Below are positions 14,664-22,514 of a stretch of DNA of 24,485 bases, one piece after another. The stretch's first letter is position 1, and each line of letters opens with the position of its first letter. Source of the DNA: JAVBKA01 sp031546715 (GTDB lineage Bacteria; Bacillota; Clostridia; Oscillospirales; UBA929). Position numbers and translations under genes: made by a program. Below the pieces are notes generated by a model. That model made no database searches and was not told the DNA's origin. It saw nothing but the letters and a program-made list of their open reading frames with translations. The stretch is from NCBI GenBank assembly GCA_031546715.1, contig JAVBKA010000167.1, positions 1 to 24,485 on the forward strand, given 5' to 3'.

Positions 14664-15496
14664 ACTGCTTCCCTCCTTGCGGTTAGTTCTAGTTTTGCTT
14701 GCTCGTATTGCTCAGCTGTGGGCACACCATGATGCCACTTGGCTTGGTTTTCCATGTATGACACGCCGTAACCCTTGGTAGTCTTGGCGATAATGACTGT
14801 TGGCTTACCCTTGCAACTTTTCGCGGCGGTTAGTGCGGTATCTAAGTCTGCATAATCGTTGCCGTTTGCGCTAATAACATTCCAGCCAAATGCCGACCAA
14901 CGCGCTGATAAATCCTCATGCGCCATAACCTGTTCAGTGCTGCCTGAAATTTGCAAGCCGTTGCGGTCGATAATCGCGGTGAGATTGTCTAGCTTGTAGT
15001 GACTTGCGGACATCGCCGCCTCCCAGACTGAGCCTTCTGCCAGCTCGCCGTCACCCATGACGGTGTACACTCGGAAGTCTGCGCCGTCCATCTTGCCGGA
15101 CAGTGCCATGCCCACCGACACAGACAGTCCATGCCCCAGTGAGCCGGAATTCATCTCAACACCATTTATTTTATTGTTGGGATGTCCTAAATATATGGAA
15201 TTAAACTGGGAAAAGCTTGCAAGGTCAGACTTTGGGAAGAAACCTCTGTCCGCCAGTACGGCATACAGAGCTTCGGCGCAATGTCCCTTGCTGAGGATAA
15301 ATCGGTCGTGGCACTTGCTTGCGAAGTTCTCTGGGGTGACGTTCATGTGTTTGTTGTACAATATGTTCAAAATGTCGCAAACGCTCATGTCCCCGCCTGT
15401 GTGACCTGTTTTGGCAGTGGTAACCATCTCCAAAATATCAAGCCGCAGGTCGTAACTCTTACGTTTGAGGGCGGTCAATTCGTTCAAGCTATTCAC
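14660..15496 (-). CDS. Transketolase, N-terminal subunit
   Basis: A 278-residue subunit with the thiamine-diphosphate-binding domain. Conserved features are GHTGGDMSVCDIL near residue 31, SKGHCAEALYAVL near 69, a Gly-rich GSLGHGLSVSVGMALSGK segment, and the cofactor/Mg2+ motif GDGELAEGS closing with the Asn of DRNG. Its first bases overlap the isomerase gene by eight and its stop overlaps the C-subunit start by four, so all four genes of the operon are tightly packed. It probably serves the sugar pathway of this operon, in addition to or in place of a housekeeping copy elsewhere. Confidence 0.93.
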   Translation of the reverse strand: MNSLNELTALKRKSYDLRLDILEMVTTAKTGHTGGDMSVCDILNILYNKHMNVTPENFASKCHDRFILSKGHCAEALYAVLADRGFFPKSDLASFSQFNSIYLGHPNNKINGVEMNSGSLGHGLSVSVGMALSGKMDGADFRVYTVMGDGELAEGSVWEAAMSASHYKLDNLTAIIDRNGLQISGSTEQVMAHEDLSARWSAFGWNVISANGNDYADLDTALTAAKSCKGKPTVIIAKTTKGYGVSYMENQAKWHHGVPTAEQYEQAKLELTARREAV

Positions 15497-16886
15497 CTCT
15501 CAAATACGCTTGCACTTTTTCTTCGTTATCATCATATAAATCAGGCTTTAACCCCAAATACTTGCAAGCTTCATACAAAACAGGCACAATATCGCCGTGA
15601 ACGCCAGTGCAATGATGGATATACGGACCAGTGACTAGCTTATGCTCAAGCTTTTTCAAATTCTCCACCTCAACCCACACATATGTACCCTTGGTGTACG
15701 GTCCTTCAATGGCTTTTGCCGTTCCTAAAAGCATGGAATACTCACCGTTGTCGCCGTCAAAACGGGCAAGAGTGAGGTCGCCATGCTTTAGCTCTGCGCT
15801 AACTGAGCCAGGGCATGTGAACGCAACAGACGTACCCAGTACCGGCTTGGTTTTAGCAAGAGACAGGGGCCAAGGACCGCAGTGCTGCAACAGTTCACCG
15901 TTGTCGTTAGATGGGTGGCGCACTGTCCAGTCGGCAAAAAACGTTGGCGAGGTACCTAGGTTTGCCGCTTGCATCATTATTGAGGTAATGGCGCCGTGAA
16001 TGTCCGTCTCGCAGACTACGGGGATACCCTCGTCCGTCAGCAAAGCGTTGGCGCAGCAGGGCATAATGCCGATTTCGCCTTGCAGTGCGTTCCAGCACTG
16101 GATTGCAATTGCGTTGCAGCCGTACTTTTTAGCAAGAGTTTGCATGGCAACCTTAAGGGCGGCAACGTTTTCTAGCTTTTCGCCGCTCATTTGCAGTGTC
16201 ATAGTTTCCTCGATGTGCCGTAAAACTGCCTTGGTTTCGGGGGTATCCTTGAGCCGCTTAACCTCTTCAATCAGCTCTGGCATGGGAATTGGGGCAAGGC
16301 GGATGTTAAAACGCTCTAATAATTCGCCTTCATTGCACATGGTACTTAGGAAATCATAAGGGCGTGTGGAAATCTGCAAAACCTTAGTGTTTTTAAAGGC
16401 TTTGACCACATTGCAGACCGCCAAAAAGTCCCGCACACCGCGCTCAAACTCAGGGTCGCTCAATCGGCAATTTGTCATGTATGTAAAGGGTACACGGAAG
16501 CGGCGCAGCACCTTGCCTGTGGCAAACAGTCCGCATTGGCTGTCTCTCAGGCGGCTGCCGTTCTCAAGGGGTGCTTCGTCTCTCGGTCCCCATACAAGCA
16601 CTGGTACGCCTAGTTCTTTAGCCAAGCTTGCAACGGCATATTCTGTGCCGAAATTGCAATGGGGTACAAAGATGCCGTCCACCTTTTCCCGCCGAAATTT
16701 TTCTGATACTTGTGCAACGCTTGCTTCGTCGTGGAGTAACCCGTCCTCGCTGCAATCTGTGATGTCGCAGTAGTCTACATTTAGCTCTGTGAGCCTGTCT
16801 GCTGTAAGATTTCGGTATTTTACGGCATCTGGTGCGCTGAAAATGCTGCGGCGAGTAGGTGCGTAACCTAGCTTAATCAAGTCCAT
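15489..16886 (-). CDS. L-fucose/L-arabinose isomerase family protein
   Basis: A 465-residue enzyme of the fucose/arabinose isomerase fold. The start at 16886 is chosen because GGAGG lies 8 bases ahead; a longer frame from 16946 would begin within the promoter. The C-terminal half carries the Mn2+ ligand set of this family: Glu293 and Asp295 in VVCETDIHGA and His335 in LLQHCGPWP. CWNALQGEIG precedes them. It interconverts an aldose and a ketose. The family includes L-fucose, D-arabinose and L-arabinose isomerases and many uncharacterised members, so the sugar is not fixed. It is the first gene of the four-gene operon, feeding the kinase and transketolase encoded behind it. Confidence 0.87.
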   Translation of the reverse strand: MDLIKLGYAPTRRSIFSAPDAVKYRNLTADRLTELNVDYCDITDCSEDGLLHDEASVAQVSEKFRREKVDGIFVPHCNFGTEYAVASLAKELGVPVLVWGPRDEAPLENGSRLRDSQCGLFATGKVLRRFRVPFTYMTNCRLSDPEFERGVRDFLAVCNVVKAFKNTKVLQISTRPYDFLSTMCNEGELLERFNIRLAPIPMPELIEEVKRLKDTPETKAVLRHIEETMTLQMSGEKLENVAALKVAMQTLAKKYGCNAIAIQCWNALQGEIGIMPCCANALLTDEGIPVVCETDIHGAITSIMMQAANLGTSPTFFADWTVRHPSNDNGELLQHCGPWPLSLAKTKPVLGTSVAFTCPGSVSAELKHGDLTLARFDGDNGEYSMLLGTAKAIEGPYTKGTYVWVEVENLKKLEHKLVTGPYIHHCTGVHGDIVPVLYEACKYLGLKPDLYDDNEEKVQAYLRGE

Positions 16887-16917
16887 TTTTGAATCCTCCG
16901 TTTGAAATAATAATTGA

Positions 16918-16946
16918 ATGATATCACACATTTCAAAACATTTCAA
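16918..16946 (-). promoter_or_regulatory. Promoter of the sugar operon with candidate LacI-type operator repeats
   Basis: On the minus strand TTGAAA (16941-16946), 17 bases and TATCAT (16918-16923) form a good sigma-A-like promoter. On the plus strand ACATTTCAA occurs twice, ten bases apart (16928-16936 and 16938-16946), and TTTGAAAT at 16901-16908 is inverted relative to ATTTCAAA at 16930-16937. These overlap or flank the promoter and are candidate operators for the adjacent LacI-family protein. Confidence 0.7.
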
Positions 16947-16960
16947 TTAAAATTTTAAGA

Positions 16961-16996
16961 AAAAATTAAGAGAAGGGAATAATCCTCCTCTTAAAA
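16961..16996 (-). terminator. Terminator of the LacI-family gene, overlapping its stop codon
   Basis: On the minus strand TTAAGAG pairs with CTCTTAA, with a further GG/CC inner stem, and is followed by TAATTTTTTC. The TAA stop is part of the stem. It separates the regulator transcript from the sugar operon promoter only 15 bases away. Confidence 0.65.
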
Positions 16997-17998
16997 AACA
17001 CTATTCCGTTCCACAAGCTCTGTACTCACTAAAATTTTCACCGTAGGCTCATCGGGCTTTCGTATGCGCCGCAGCAATTGCTTGACTGCTATGCCGCCTA
17101 ACGTTTTCTTCGGCACATTCACTGAGGTCAGCTCCGGCTCCATGTATCGGCACAATCCAACATTGTCAAATCCCACGAGGGACACATCCTCCGGAATCCT
17201 GTAACCTTGTTGCTTCAAGGCTTTTGCCACACCACAGGCGATGATGTCATTGTCGCAAATAAGTGCGGCGGGCGGTTTTGCGCCGTTTTTGAGCAGCTCG
17301 CGCATATCTTCAAAGGCGACCTCGGTGCTTGGCTCAACTAGGTACATATATCTAGGATTGTACTGCAACCCTAGCTCAGCAAGCGCGTCCTGAAAGCCTC
17401 TGGCGCGCTGAAAAAAGTTTTGTATTGCAAAGGAGCTGTGGGCATATCCAAGCTCTCTGTGACCCTTGTCCGCCAAGTGCTTCACGGCTTGACGAATGCC
17501 GTCTGCGTTGTTAATCAAAACCGTGTCTAACCCGCAGTCGGGTAAGTCACAATCAAGCAGCACCATGGGGATTTTTGTATCAAGAAAGGGTCTAATGTCG
17601 TTTGAGTCCATCTCCGTGGCTAAAATCAACAAACCTGCGGGACACTGGTTTTTTAAAACCTTCAGTGTTTCTTCAACCTGCAACAAACCATTGCAATAGG
17701 AAAGGGCGATACTGTGTCGATGCTTTCTGGCTGAGTATTCTACGCCTTCTATAAGCTCAGAAAAAAACTGCGTGTCGGCTAGAACCCGCCCGTATTTGCG
17801 GTACACAATGAATTGCAGACTGCCGTCTGAAAATACTGGCTTTTGAGAATCAGGCACGGCATATCCAACCTGCTGAACATATTCAAGCACCTTCTGCCTT
17901 GTGGCAGAATTAACGCCCTTACGGTTGTTTAACGCCATTGACACAGTGGCGGGTGAAAGGCCTAAGCTTTCAGATATATCCTTAATAGTTACGGACAT
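16991..17998 (-). CDS. LacI-family transcriptional regulator
   Basis: About 335 residues. An N-terminal helix-turn-helix of LacI type (VTIKDISESLGLSPATVSMALNNRKGV) is followed by the hinge helix and a periplasmic-binding-protein-like sensor domain with VGFDNVGLCRYMEPELTSV near residue 280. The ATG at 17998 is preferred over the in-frame GTG at 18007 because a GGTG ribosome site lies 6 bases before it. It sits directly ahead of the sugar operon in the same direction and most likely represses it until a sugar or sugar phosphate binds. TTGAAT repeats at 18040-18060 suggest possible autoregulation. Confidence 0.92.
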   Translation of the reverse strand: MSVTIKDISESLGLSPATVSMALNNRKGVNSATRQKVLEYVQQVGYAVPDSQKPVFSDGSLQFIVYRKYGRVLADTQFFSELIEGVEYSARKHRHSIALSYCNGLLQVEETLKVLKNQCPAGLLILATEMDSNDIRPFLDTKIPMVLLDCDLPDCGLDTVLINNADGIRQAVKHLADKGHRELGYAHSSFAIQNFFQRARGFQDALAELGLQYNPRYMYLVEPSTEVAFEDMRELLKNGAKPPAALICDNDIIACGVAKALKQQGYRIPEDVSLVGFDNVGLCRYMEPELTSVNVPKKTLGGIAVKQLLRRIRKPDEPTVKILVSTELVERNSVF

Positions 17999-18164
17999 TT
18001 TAGTCACCGCTTTTCGTTTTTTCTCAGTGTATCACAAAATATGATTCAAAGCTATTCAAATTATTTTTAAGCAATTCGGATAAAGCTGAGGAGACTACTT
18101 ACTAGCAAACCGTGAGCGAACGCTCAAATGCTTACGAAAACAGACAAGGATTGTTTCACAACTC

Positions 18165-18220
18165 TTGACCACCCTTAATTTTTATGATAAAATAAACCCT
18201 ACTTTAGATTATCATAAAAA
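18165..18220 (+). promoter_or_regulatory. Promoter overlapped by a 12-bp inverted repeat
   Basis: TTGACC (18165-18170), 17 bases and TAAAAT (18188-18193) make a good promoter for the ATPase gene. TTTTTATGATAA (18179-18190) is exactly inverted at 18209-18220, spanning the -10 box and the transcription start. This could be an operator for autoregulation or a hairpin in the leader. Confidence 0.65.
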
Positions 18221-18231
18221 CGAGGTGCTTT

Positions 18232-19458
18232 ATGGAATACATTACACGAACATTAGAACGAAAGTTTATCCGCATGAGCTCCTTTTTTAAGGCTGTATTG
18301 ATTACTGGCGCAAGACAGGTTGGGAAAACCACCATGCTAAGGCATATTGCCGAAGGTCAAAACAGAACCTATGTTACGCTGGATAATTTAATGGCTCGAA
18401 GCCTTGCTAAAGCTGACCCTGTCTTATTTTTTCAGACATACAAGCCCCCAATTATCATTGACGAGGTGCAATACGCTCCTGAGTTGTTCGGGCAGATAAA
18501 AATCATATGTGATGAAAGTCAAGAAAACGGTCTCTTTTGGCTGACAGGTTCACAGCAATTTGCCATGATGAAAAATATCCGTGAAACCCTTGCGGGCAGA
18601 ATCGGCATTATGGAGCTATTTAGCCTAACCCAACATGAAAAAGGCACGACAACATTTGACGATGATTTGGATTTTTCGTTACAGGGGCTGTTGCAGCGTC
18701 AGCTCAGGGTTCAAAAAAACGATGTAACTCGTGTATTTGAGCATATTTGGCGAGGCGGAATGCCACAGGTTCTTCACGCAGACTCAGAGCAGCGGCAAGA
18801 GTATTATAATTCGTATATCAATACCTACCTAATGCGGGACGTTGCAGAGCTTGGCGGCGTCACTGATTCCGTTCGGTTCGGCAAATTTCTGACCATGTGC
18901 GCGGCTTTAGTTTCGGATCAACTAAACTATAAATCACTTTCTGACGCAGCGGAAATCTCACAGCCCACAGCCAAGGAGTGGATATCTCTCTTAGAGGGCA
19001 TGGGAATCGTATATCTCCTAAAGCCCTACGCCAATAACGAGCTAAAACGACTTGCCAAGACACCGAAGCTCTACTTTTATGACACAGGGCTTTGCGCCCA
19101 CCTTTCTATGTGGCTGACCTATGAAACCTTGATGAATGGTGCTGCCAACGGACGCTATTTTGAAAATTATGTAGTTGTTGAGATGCTCAAGAATTACGCC
19201 TACTCAAAGTCAAAAGTCAACATGAGTTATTACAGGGATGCTAACGCCAAGGAGATTGACATCATTGTTGAGGAGAACCAACTCGTTCATCCTCTTGAAA
19301 TTAAAAAATCTGCAAACCCAGACAGGCGTGAGATTAAGAAGTTTACTGCTCTGGATAAATCAACAGTTACAAGGGGATGCGGTGGCATCGTATGTATGTG
19401 CGAGGAGGTCATCCCCATAGACGAAAGCAACTGCTTTATACCCTGCAACCTTTTGTAG
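18232..19458 (+). CDS. AAA-family ATPase with DUF4143 C-terminal domain
   Basis: A 408-residue protein of the widespread AAA_14/DUF4143 type. The Walker A motif GARQVGKTT (residues 26-34) and Walker B IIIDEVQ (74-80) form the ATPase core. A sensor-like WLTGSQQF follows near 100. The C-terminal half holds the DUF4143 part, with HTH-like SQPTAKEWISLLEGMGIVYLL and a nuclease-like ending YRDANAKEIDIIVE plus HPLEIKKSANPD, the D/E-x-K pattern of PD-(D/E)xK folds. The biological role of these proteins is unknown. GAGGTG precedes the start. It is an orphan gene with its own promoter and inverted repeat. Confidence 0.9.
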   Translation: MEYITRTLERKFIRMSSFFKAVLITGARQVGKTTMLRHIAEGQNRTYVTLDNLMARSLAKADPVLFFQTYKPPIIIDEVQYAPELFGQIKIICDESQENGLFWLTGSQQFAMMKNIRETLAGRIGIMELFSLTQHEKGTTTFDDDLDFSLQGLLQRQLRVQKNDVTRVFEHIWRGGMPQVLHADSEQRQEYYNSYINTYLMRDVAELGGVTDSVRFGKFLTMCAALVSDQLNYKSLSDAAEISQPTAKEWISLLEGMGIVYLLKPYANNELKRLAKTPKLYFYDTGLCAHLSMWLTYETLMNGAANGRYFENYVVVEMLKNYAYSKSKVNMSYYRDANAKEIDIIVEENQLVHPLEIKKSANPDRREIKKFTALDKSTVTRGCGGIVCMCEEVIPIDESNCFIPCNLL

Positions 19459-19502
19459 CGGGATGTTTTTCAGCTATGCGTTGCTAATCGGGGAGTGGTG
19501 TG

Positions 19503-19697
19503 ATGAAAACTATTGATGCTGTCAGAGAGGCTCAGGCTGGCGATACCAATGCTCAAGCCGAGCTGTACAGCCAGTACTATAACTCTCTGTACCACTTCGC
19601 ATTGAAGCATACCAAAAACCAAGCAGATGCGCAGGACGCTGTACAAAATGGATTCATTGAAGCGTTTCAAGCACTTTCCTCTCTTGAAGACCCTAAG
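19503..19697 (+). pseudogene. 5' fragment of an ECF-type sigma factor
   Basis: The ATG at 19503 follows GGGGAG by 7 bases. The frame encodes a sigma-70 region 2 start: AGDTNAQAELYSQYYNSLYHF, then ALKHTKNQADAQDAVQNGFI and EAFQALSSLEDP. This matches the typical first 65 residues of ECF sigma factors, including the DAQDAVQ core-binding helix. After SLEDP the homology stops and the frame runs into sequence that in another frame encodes a LysM domain, ending at 19745. Region 4 is absent, so no working sigma factor can be made. Confidence 0.7.
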
Positions 19698-19704
19698 CAA
19701 AGCC

Positions 19705-19875
19705 GCTGGAATGTACTTAGTCAAAAGCGGCGACACAATGGCTGACATCGCAAATACTTACTACGGCGACATGAAGGCTTGGACAAAGATTTACGAAGCC
19801 AACAAAGACCGTGTAAAGCTTGTCGGCAAATCCCCAATGATTTACGGTGGACAGTGGTTAGTAATCCCGCAATAA
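19705..19875 (+). pseudogene. 3' fragment encoding a LysM domain
   Basis: In a frame shifted by one from the sigma fragment, the translation from about 19711 is a LysM domain: MYLVKSGDTMADIANTYYGD, then WTKIYEANKDRV and GGQWLVIPQ to a TAA at 19875. LysM domains bind peptidoglycan or chitin-like glycans and usually sit at the C-terminus of cell-wall or injection-system proteins. No start with a ribosome site of its own is seen. It is the tail of a lost gene, joined to the sigma fragment by a deletion near 19698-19711. Confidence 0.7.
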
Positions 19876-19911
19876 TACTAATCTTCACCTAAAAACTGCA
19901 ACATTTTCACT

Positions 19912-19968
19912 AAAAGCGCAGACACCCATCAATGCCTTGAAAGGCATTGATGGGCGTCTGCGCTTTTT
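19912..19968 (+). terminator. Long terminator hairpin after the LysM fragment
   Basis: AAAAGCGCAGAC plus CCCATCAATGCCTT pairs with the mirrored arm ending in GTCTGCGCTTTTT, giving a 26-bp stem with a single mismatch and a GA turn. The T-run on the plus strand makes it a strong intrinsic terminator. The A-run on the left lets it work on the minus strand too. Confidence 0.85.
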
Positions 19969-20154
19969 ACTATTTTGTAAACTTTCCTTACACGCAAATT
20001 TTTCATAGAAAATCCTGAGTTGAAGTGTTATACTAGTTGCATAGAGTGTTATCCATATATTTTTGTAATTTGAAAGCGAGGGTGATTTCATGTAAGCCTG
20101 TTACTATGTTTTTTTCAAAGCGAATAATCTGAATACTAGGAAAGGGCGAGTGAA

Positions 20155-20934
20155 TTGAAGATTGAATTCAAAATATTAAAGCCACCTCCAGAACACTGTA
20201 ATCTCATGTATTCCATTATTTTTATTGATTATGAATATCTTTACATCAGCTTTAAAAAGCAATATTCGACTCCGCCAATGCTCCATGATATATGTGACGA
20301 ATTTAAGAAAAACGGTAAGGTTTCAAAAATTTATGTTTTCGGCGACTTCACAAAGCCTGAATTAAGCCAAGAACGAAATCGGGTCAGAACTGTTACCAGT
20401 AATATTATAGACTGCGGAAACGAAAGCTCATTATTAAAAAAAGATTTTACAGATTTCATTATGCTTGATCACATCTATCAGGAGTTGATTCAGAATCCAT
20501 CTGTTGAACAATATATTTTCTTCACTGGTGACGGTCATTTTTCGTCCTCTGCCACCTTCTTGCGAAACTTTATGGAGAAAACTGTGGGTGTTTACGGAAT
20601 TGCGGGGTCGTTGAGCCGTCAGCTTAGAGATTGCTCCTCATGGACAAAGGAGCTTTACGCAATCGACGGCGACGAGCTTGAGTACCAAACAAATCTGCTA
20701 AAAAACCTTAAAAGTGCTGAAAACAAAGGCTTAATACCTACCTTTATGAAAACCATTGAGCACACAATCCGAAGCTATGGCGGCGACCAATATCGTTATG
20801 AGCAGATTTTGCACAATCTGATTGACCAAGGCTACATAAATTATGACCTGTGCAGAGCTTTTGCTGACCGCGGCGAATTTAGAATGCTTGCAGTAAATTG
20901 GGAACGTGTCAACAAGGAGCTTGTGGTGGTTTGA
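20155..20934 (+). CDS. NYN-domain (PIN-like) protein
   Basis: A 259-residue protein beginning at a TTG with AAAGG 9 bases ahead. A later in-frame ATG at 20206 has no ribosome site. The first two thirds resemble an NYN ribonuclease-type domain. IIFIDYEYLY carries Asp25, KKDFTDFIMLDHIYQ carries Asp97, Asp100 and Asp105, and FFTGDGHFSS carries Asp126, the usual spaced acidic set binding Mg2+. The C-terminal ~80 residues (GLIPTFMKTIEHTIRSYGG onward) look like a winged-helix or OST-HTH-like region, which in related proteins binds RNA. It is probably an RNA-cleaving or RNA-binding protein, with an unknown target. A start-stop ATG-TAA with its own ribosome site lies just upstream at 20092. Confidence 0.75.
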   Translation: MKIEFKILKPPPEHCNLMYSIIFIDYEYLYISFKKQYSTPPMLHDICDEFKKNGKVSKIYVFGDFTKPELSQERNRVRTVTSNIIDCGNESSLLKKDFTDFIMLDHIYQELIQNPSVEQYIFFTGDGHFSSSATFLRNFMEKTVGVYGIAGSLSRQLRDCSSWTKELYAIDGDELEYQTNLLKNLKSAENKGLIPTFMKTIEHTIRSYGGDQYRYEQILHNLIDQGYINYDLCRAFADRGEFRMLAVNWERVNKELVVV

Positions 20935-20988
20935 TAGGACAAGCTGATTCATAAGTTCTAATACAATACTTTTTGTATACTCATTAAA

Positions 20989-21034
20989 AGGGCTGTAGCT
21001 TGACGATGAAGATTCATCCTCGAGCTACAGCCCT
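20989..21034. terminator. Bidirectional terminator between the NYN and M20 genes
   Basis: AGGGCTGTAGCT (20989-21000) pairs with AGCTACAGCCCT (21023-21034), with an inner GATGA/TCATC stem. T-rich sequence follows on both strands, so it can end both converging genes. Confidence 0.8.
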
Positions 21035-21046
21035 GATTTTATTGCC

Positions 21047-22316
21047 TTATTTCTCAAAGGCACTACGCCACATGGCGTGATAGTCTTTAGTTTCGCGGCG
21101 GGGTTGTTCTGCGCAAATTTGCTTTGCGGCGGCGGCGTTGTCGGCAAGTAGGTCAATAACAGTCATCGCCATCAGCTTTGCGGGGGCGATACATCCAAGC
21201 TCTGGGTCGCTTAACTGAAAATCCGCGCCGTGAAGCTTGCCCGAAAAACCACCGACCGTTGGCTGGATTGCGGGCATAAGCCACGCAAGGTCGCCCATAT
21301 CGGTACTTCCCGAAAAGGGTAAGCCAGTAAAGCGGGGCACGTCAGGCAACAGGTTCTTGGCATTTTCCGCAAAAATGCGACTCATTTCGGGGTTTTGAAT
21401 CATTGGAAGATATCCAGGTAGGTCATCGATTTCCACCTCTGCCCCAAGGGCGTAAGAAGCTCCCCGCAATGCACGGTTTACCTGTTCATTTGCCTTTATC
21501 ATGGCTGACCAGTTTCCCGCTCTCACAAAGCACTCCATTCGCACATCCGCCGGTACGGTGTTTACCGTATCCCCGCCCTTTGTGATAATCGGGTGCACCC
21601 GCACCTGATCTTCATCTCTAAAGGTTTCCCGCAATGAGTGAATCGCCTGAATTGCCAAGGATGCGGCGTTGAGAGCGTTGACGCCGTCCCACGGTGCGCC
21701 CCCTGCATGAGCCGCACTTCCGATAAAGCGAATGTCCTTGGCGATAAATCCAAGAGACTTGCCTTCTGTTACCACGCGGTTCTCTCCCGCTTCGGCGTGT
21801 ACCATCATGGCAAGGTCGATATCATCAAAGGCTTTCTCTGCAATAAGTTGCTGTTTGCCACCCAAGCTGTGAAGTATTTTTCTTTTAACCATTTCGTTGC
21901 GGAACCCGATTTGTACATACTCTTCCGCGGGAACAGCCATCAGGCAAACACGTCCGTCCAACTGCTCGCGCACAGCCAACAAGAGTCGCCAATTGCGCCG
22001 CATGTCCGCAGACATGGGCCACCCCGGTTCTACGGTCAGCATTAGGATGCTGAGGGCAAGCTACGGCGTCCAGCTCGCCGATTACCGCAACAGACATGTC
22101 CGAGCTTCGTCCGTCTATCCAACCCTTAACGCCTGTAACACCAACGGTTTTCAGGCGGTCTGCCCCCAGTTCCGTCAGCGCATCTCGTACAACTCCTGCT
22201 GTGCGGGTTTCCTGAAAGCCAAGTTCAGGATTTTGAAAAATATCCTCATAAATTGCCATTAACTTGGGCTTCATCTCGTCAATTGTACGGCATACTACCT
22301 GCTTTATATCGTTCAT
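21047..22316 (-). pseudogene. M20-family amidohydrolase/peptidase, broken by a frameshift
   Basis: Two frames together make one M20 protein of about 420 residues. The first (22316 to ~21990) starts MNDIKQVV after a GGAGGG ribosome site and contains NPELGFQE, GELDAV and the metal-binding HVCGHAAQLATLVG with its ligand Cys and His. The second (~22000 to 21047) resumes REQLDGRVCLMAVPAEEYVQ, with the catalytic Glu pair, then HAGGAPWDGVNALNAA and the C-terminal GSTDMGD. Between HAAQ and LDG the joined product seems a few residues shorter than relatives, so a small deletion is likelier than a single-base slip. Family members hydrolyse amino-acid or aminobenzoyl-glutamate amides. As written the gene is inactive. 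Confidence 0.85.
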
Positions 22317-22441
22317 AAAGCCCTCCTAAAAAGTTATTTATCAAGCCAGTGGCGGAGATTATCCCACACCTGTAATAGTATAATACCGCCCTGCTTAAAA
22401 ATCAAGTAAGAACGAATTAACCCCAAATTGCAAAACAGTGA

Positions 22442-22470
22442 TTGCATAATTTGCTAGAATTGTTTATACT
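22442..22470 (+). promoter_or_regulatory. Promoter of the PfkB kinase operon
   Basis: TTGCAT (22442-22447), 17 bases and TATACT (22465-22470) form a good sigma-A-like promoter about 45 bases before the kinase start. ATTGCAA and TTGCAAT flank it in opposite orientation, a possible operator. Confidence 0.65.
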
Positions 22471-22514
22471 TGCAATAGGTACAGTACCCCAAAAAAAGCG
22501 AGGAGTGTTGATGC

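Noticed and set aside
13653..15496. Transketolase split by a frameshift
   Set aside because: Both parts have proper starts and the ATGA overlap typical of natural two-subunit transketolases.
18114..18127. Small palindrome TGAGCGAACGCTCA
   Set aside because: The loop would be only two bases and it has no clear relation to a gene, so it is probably chance.
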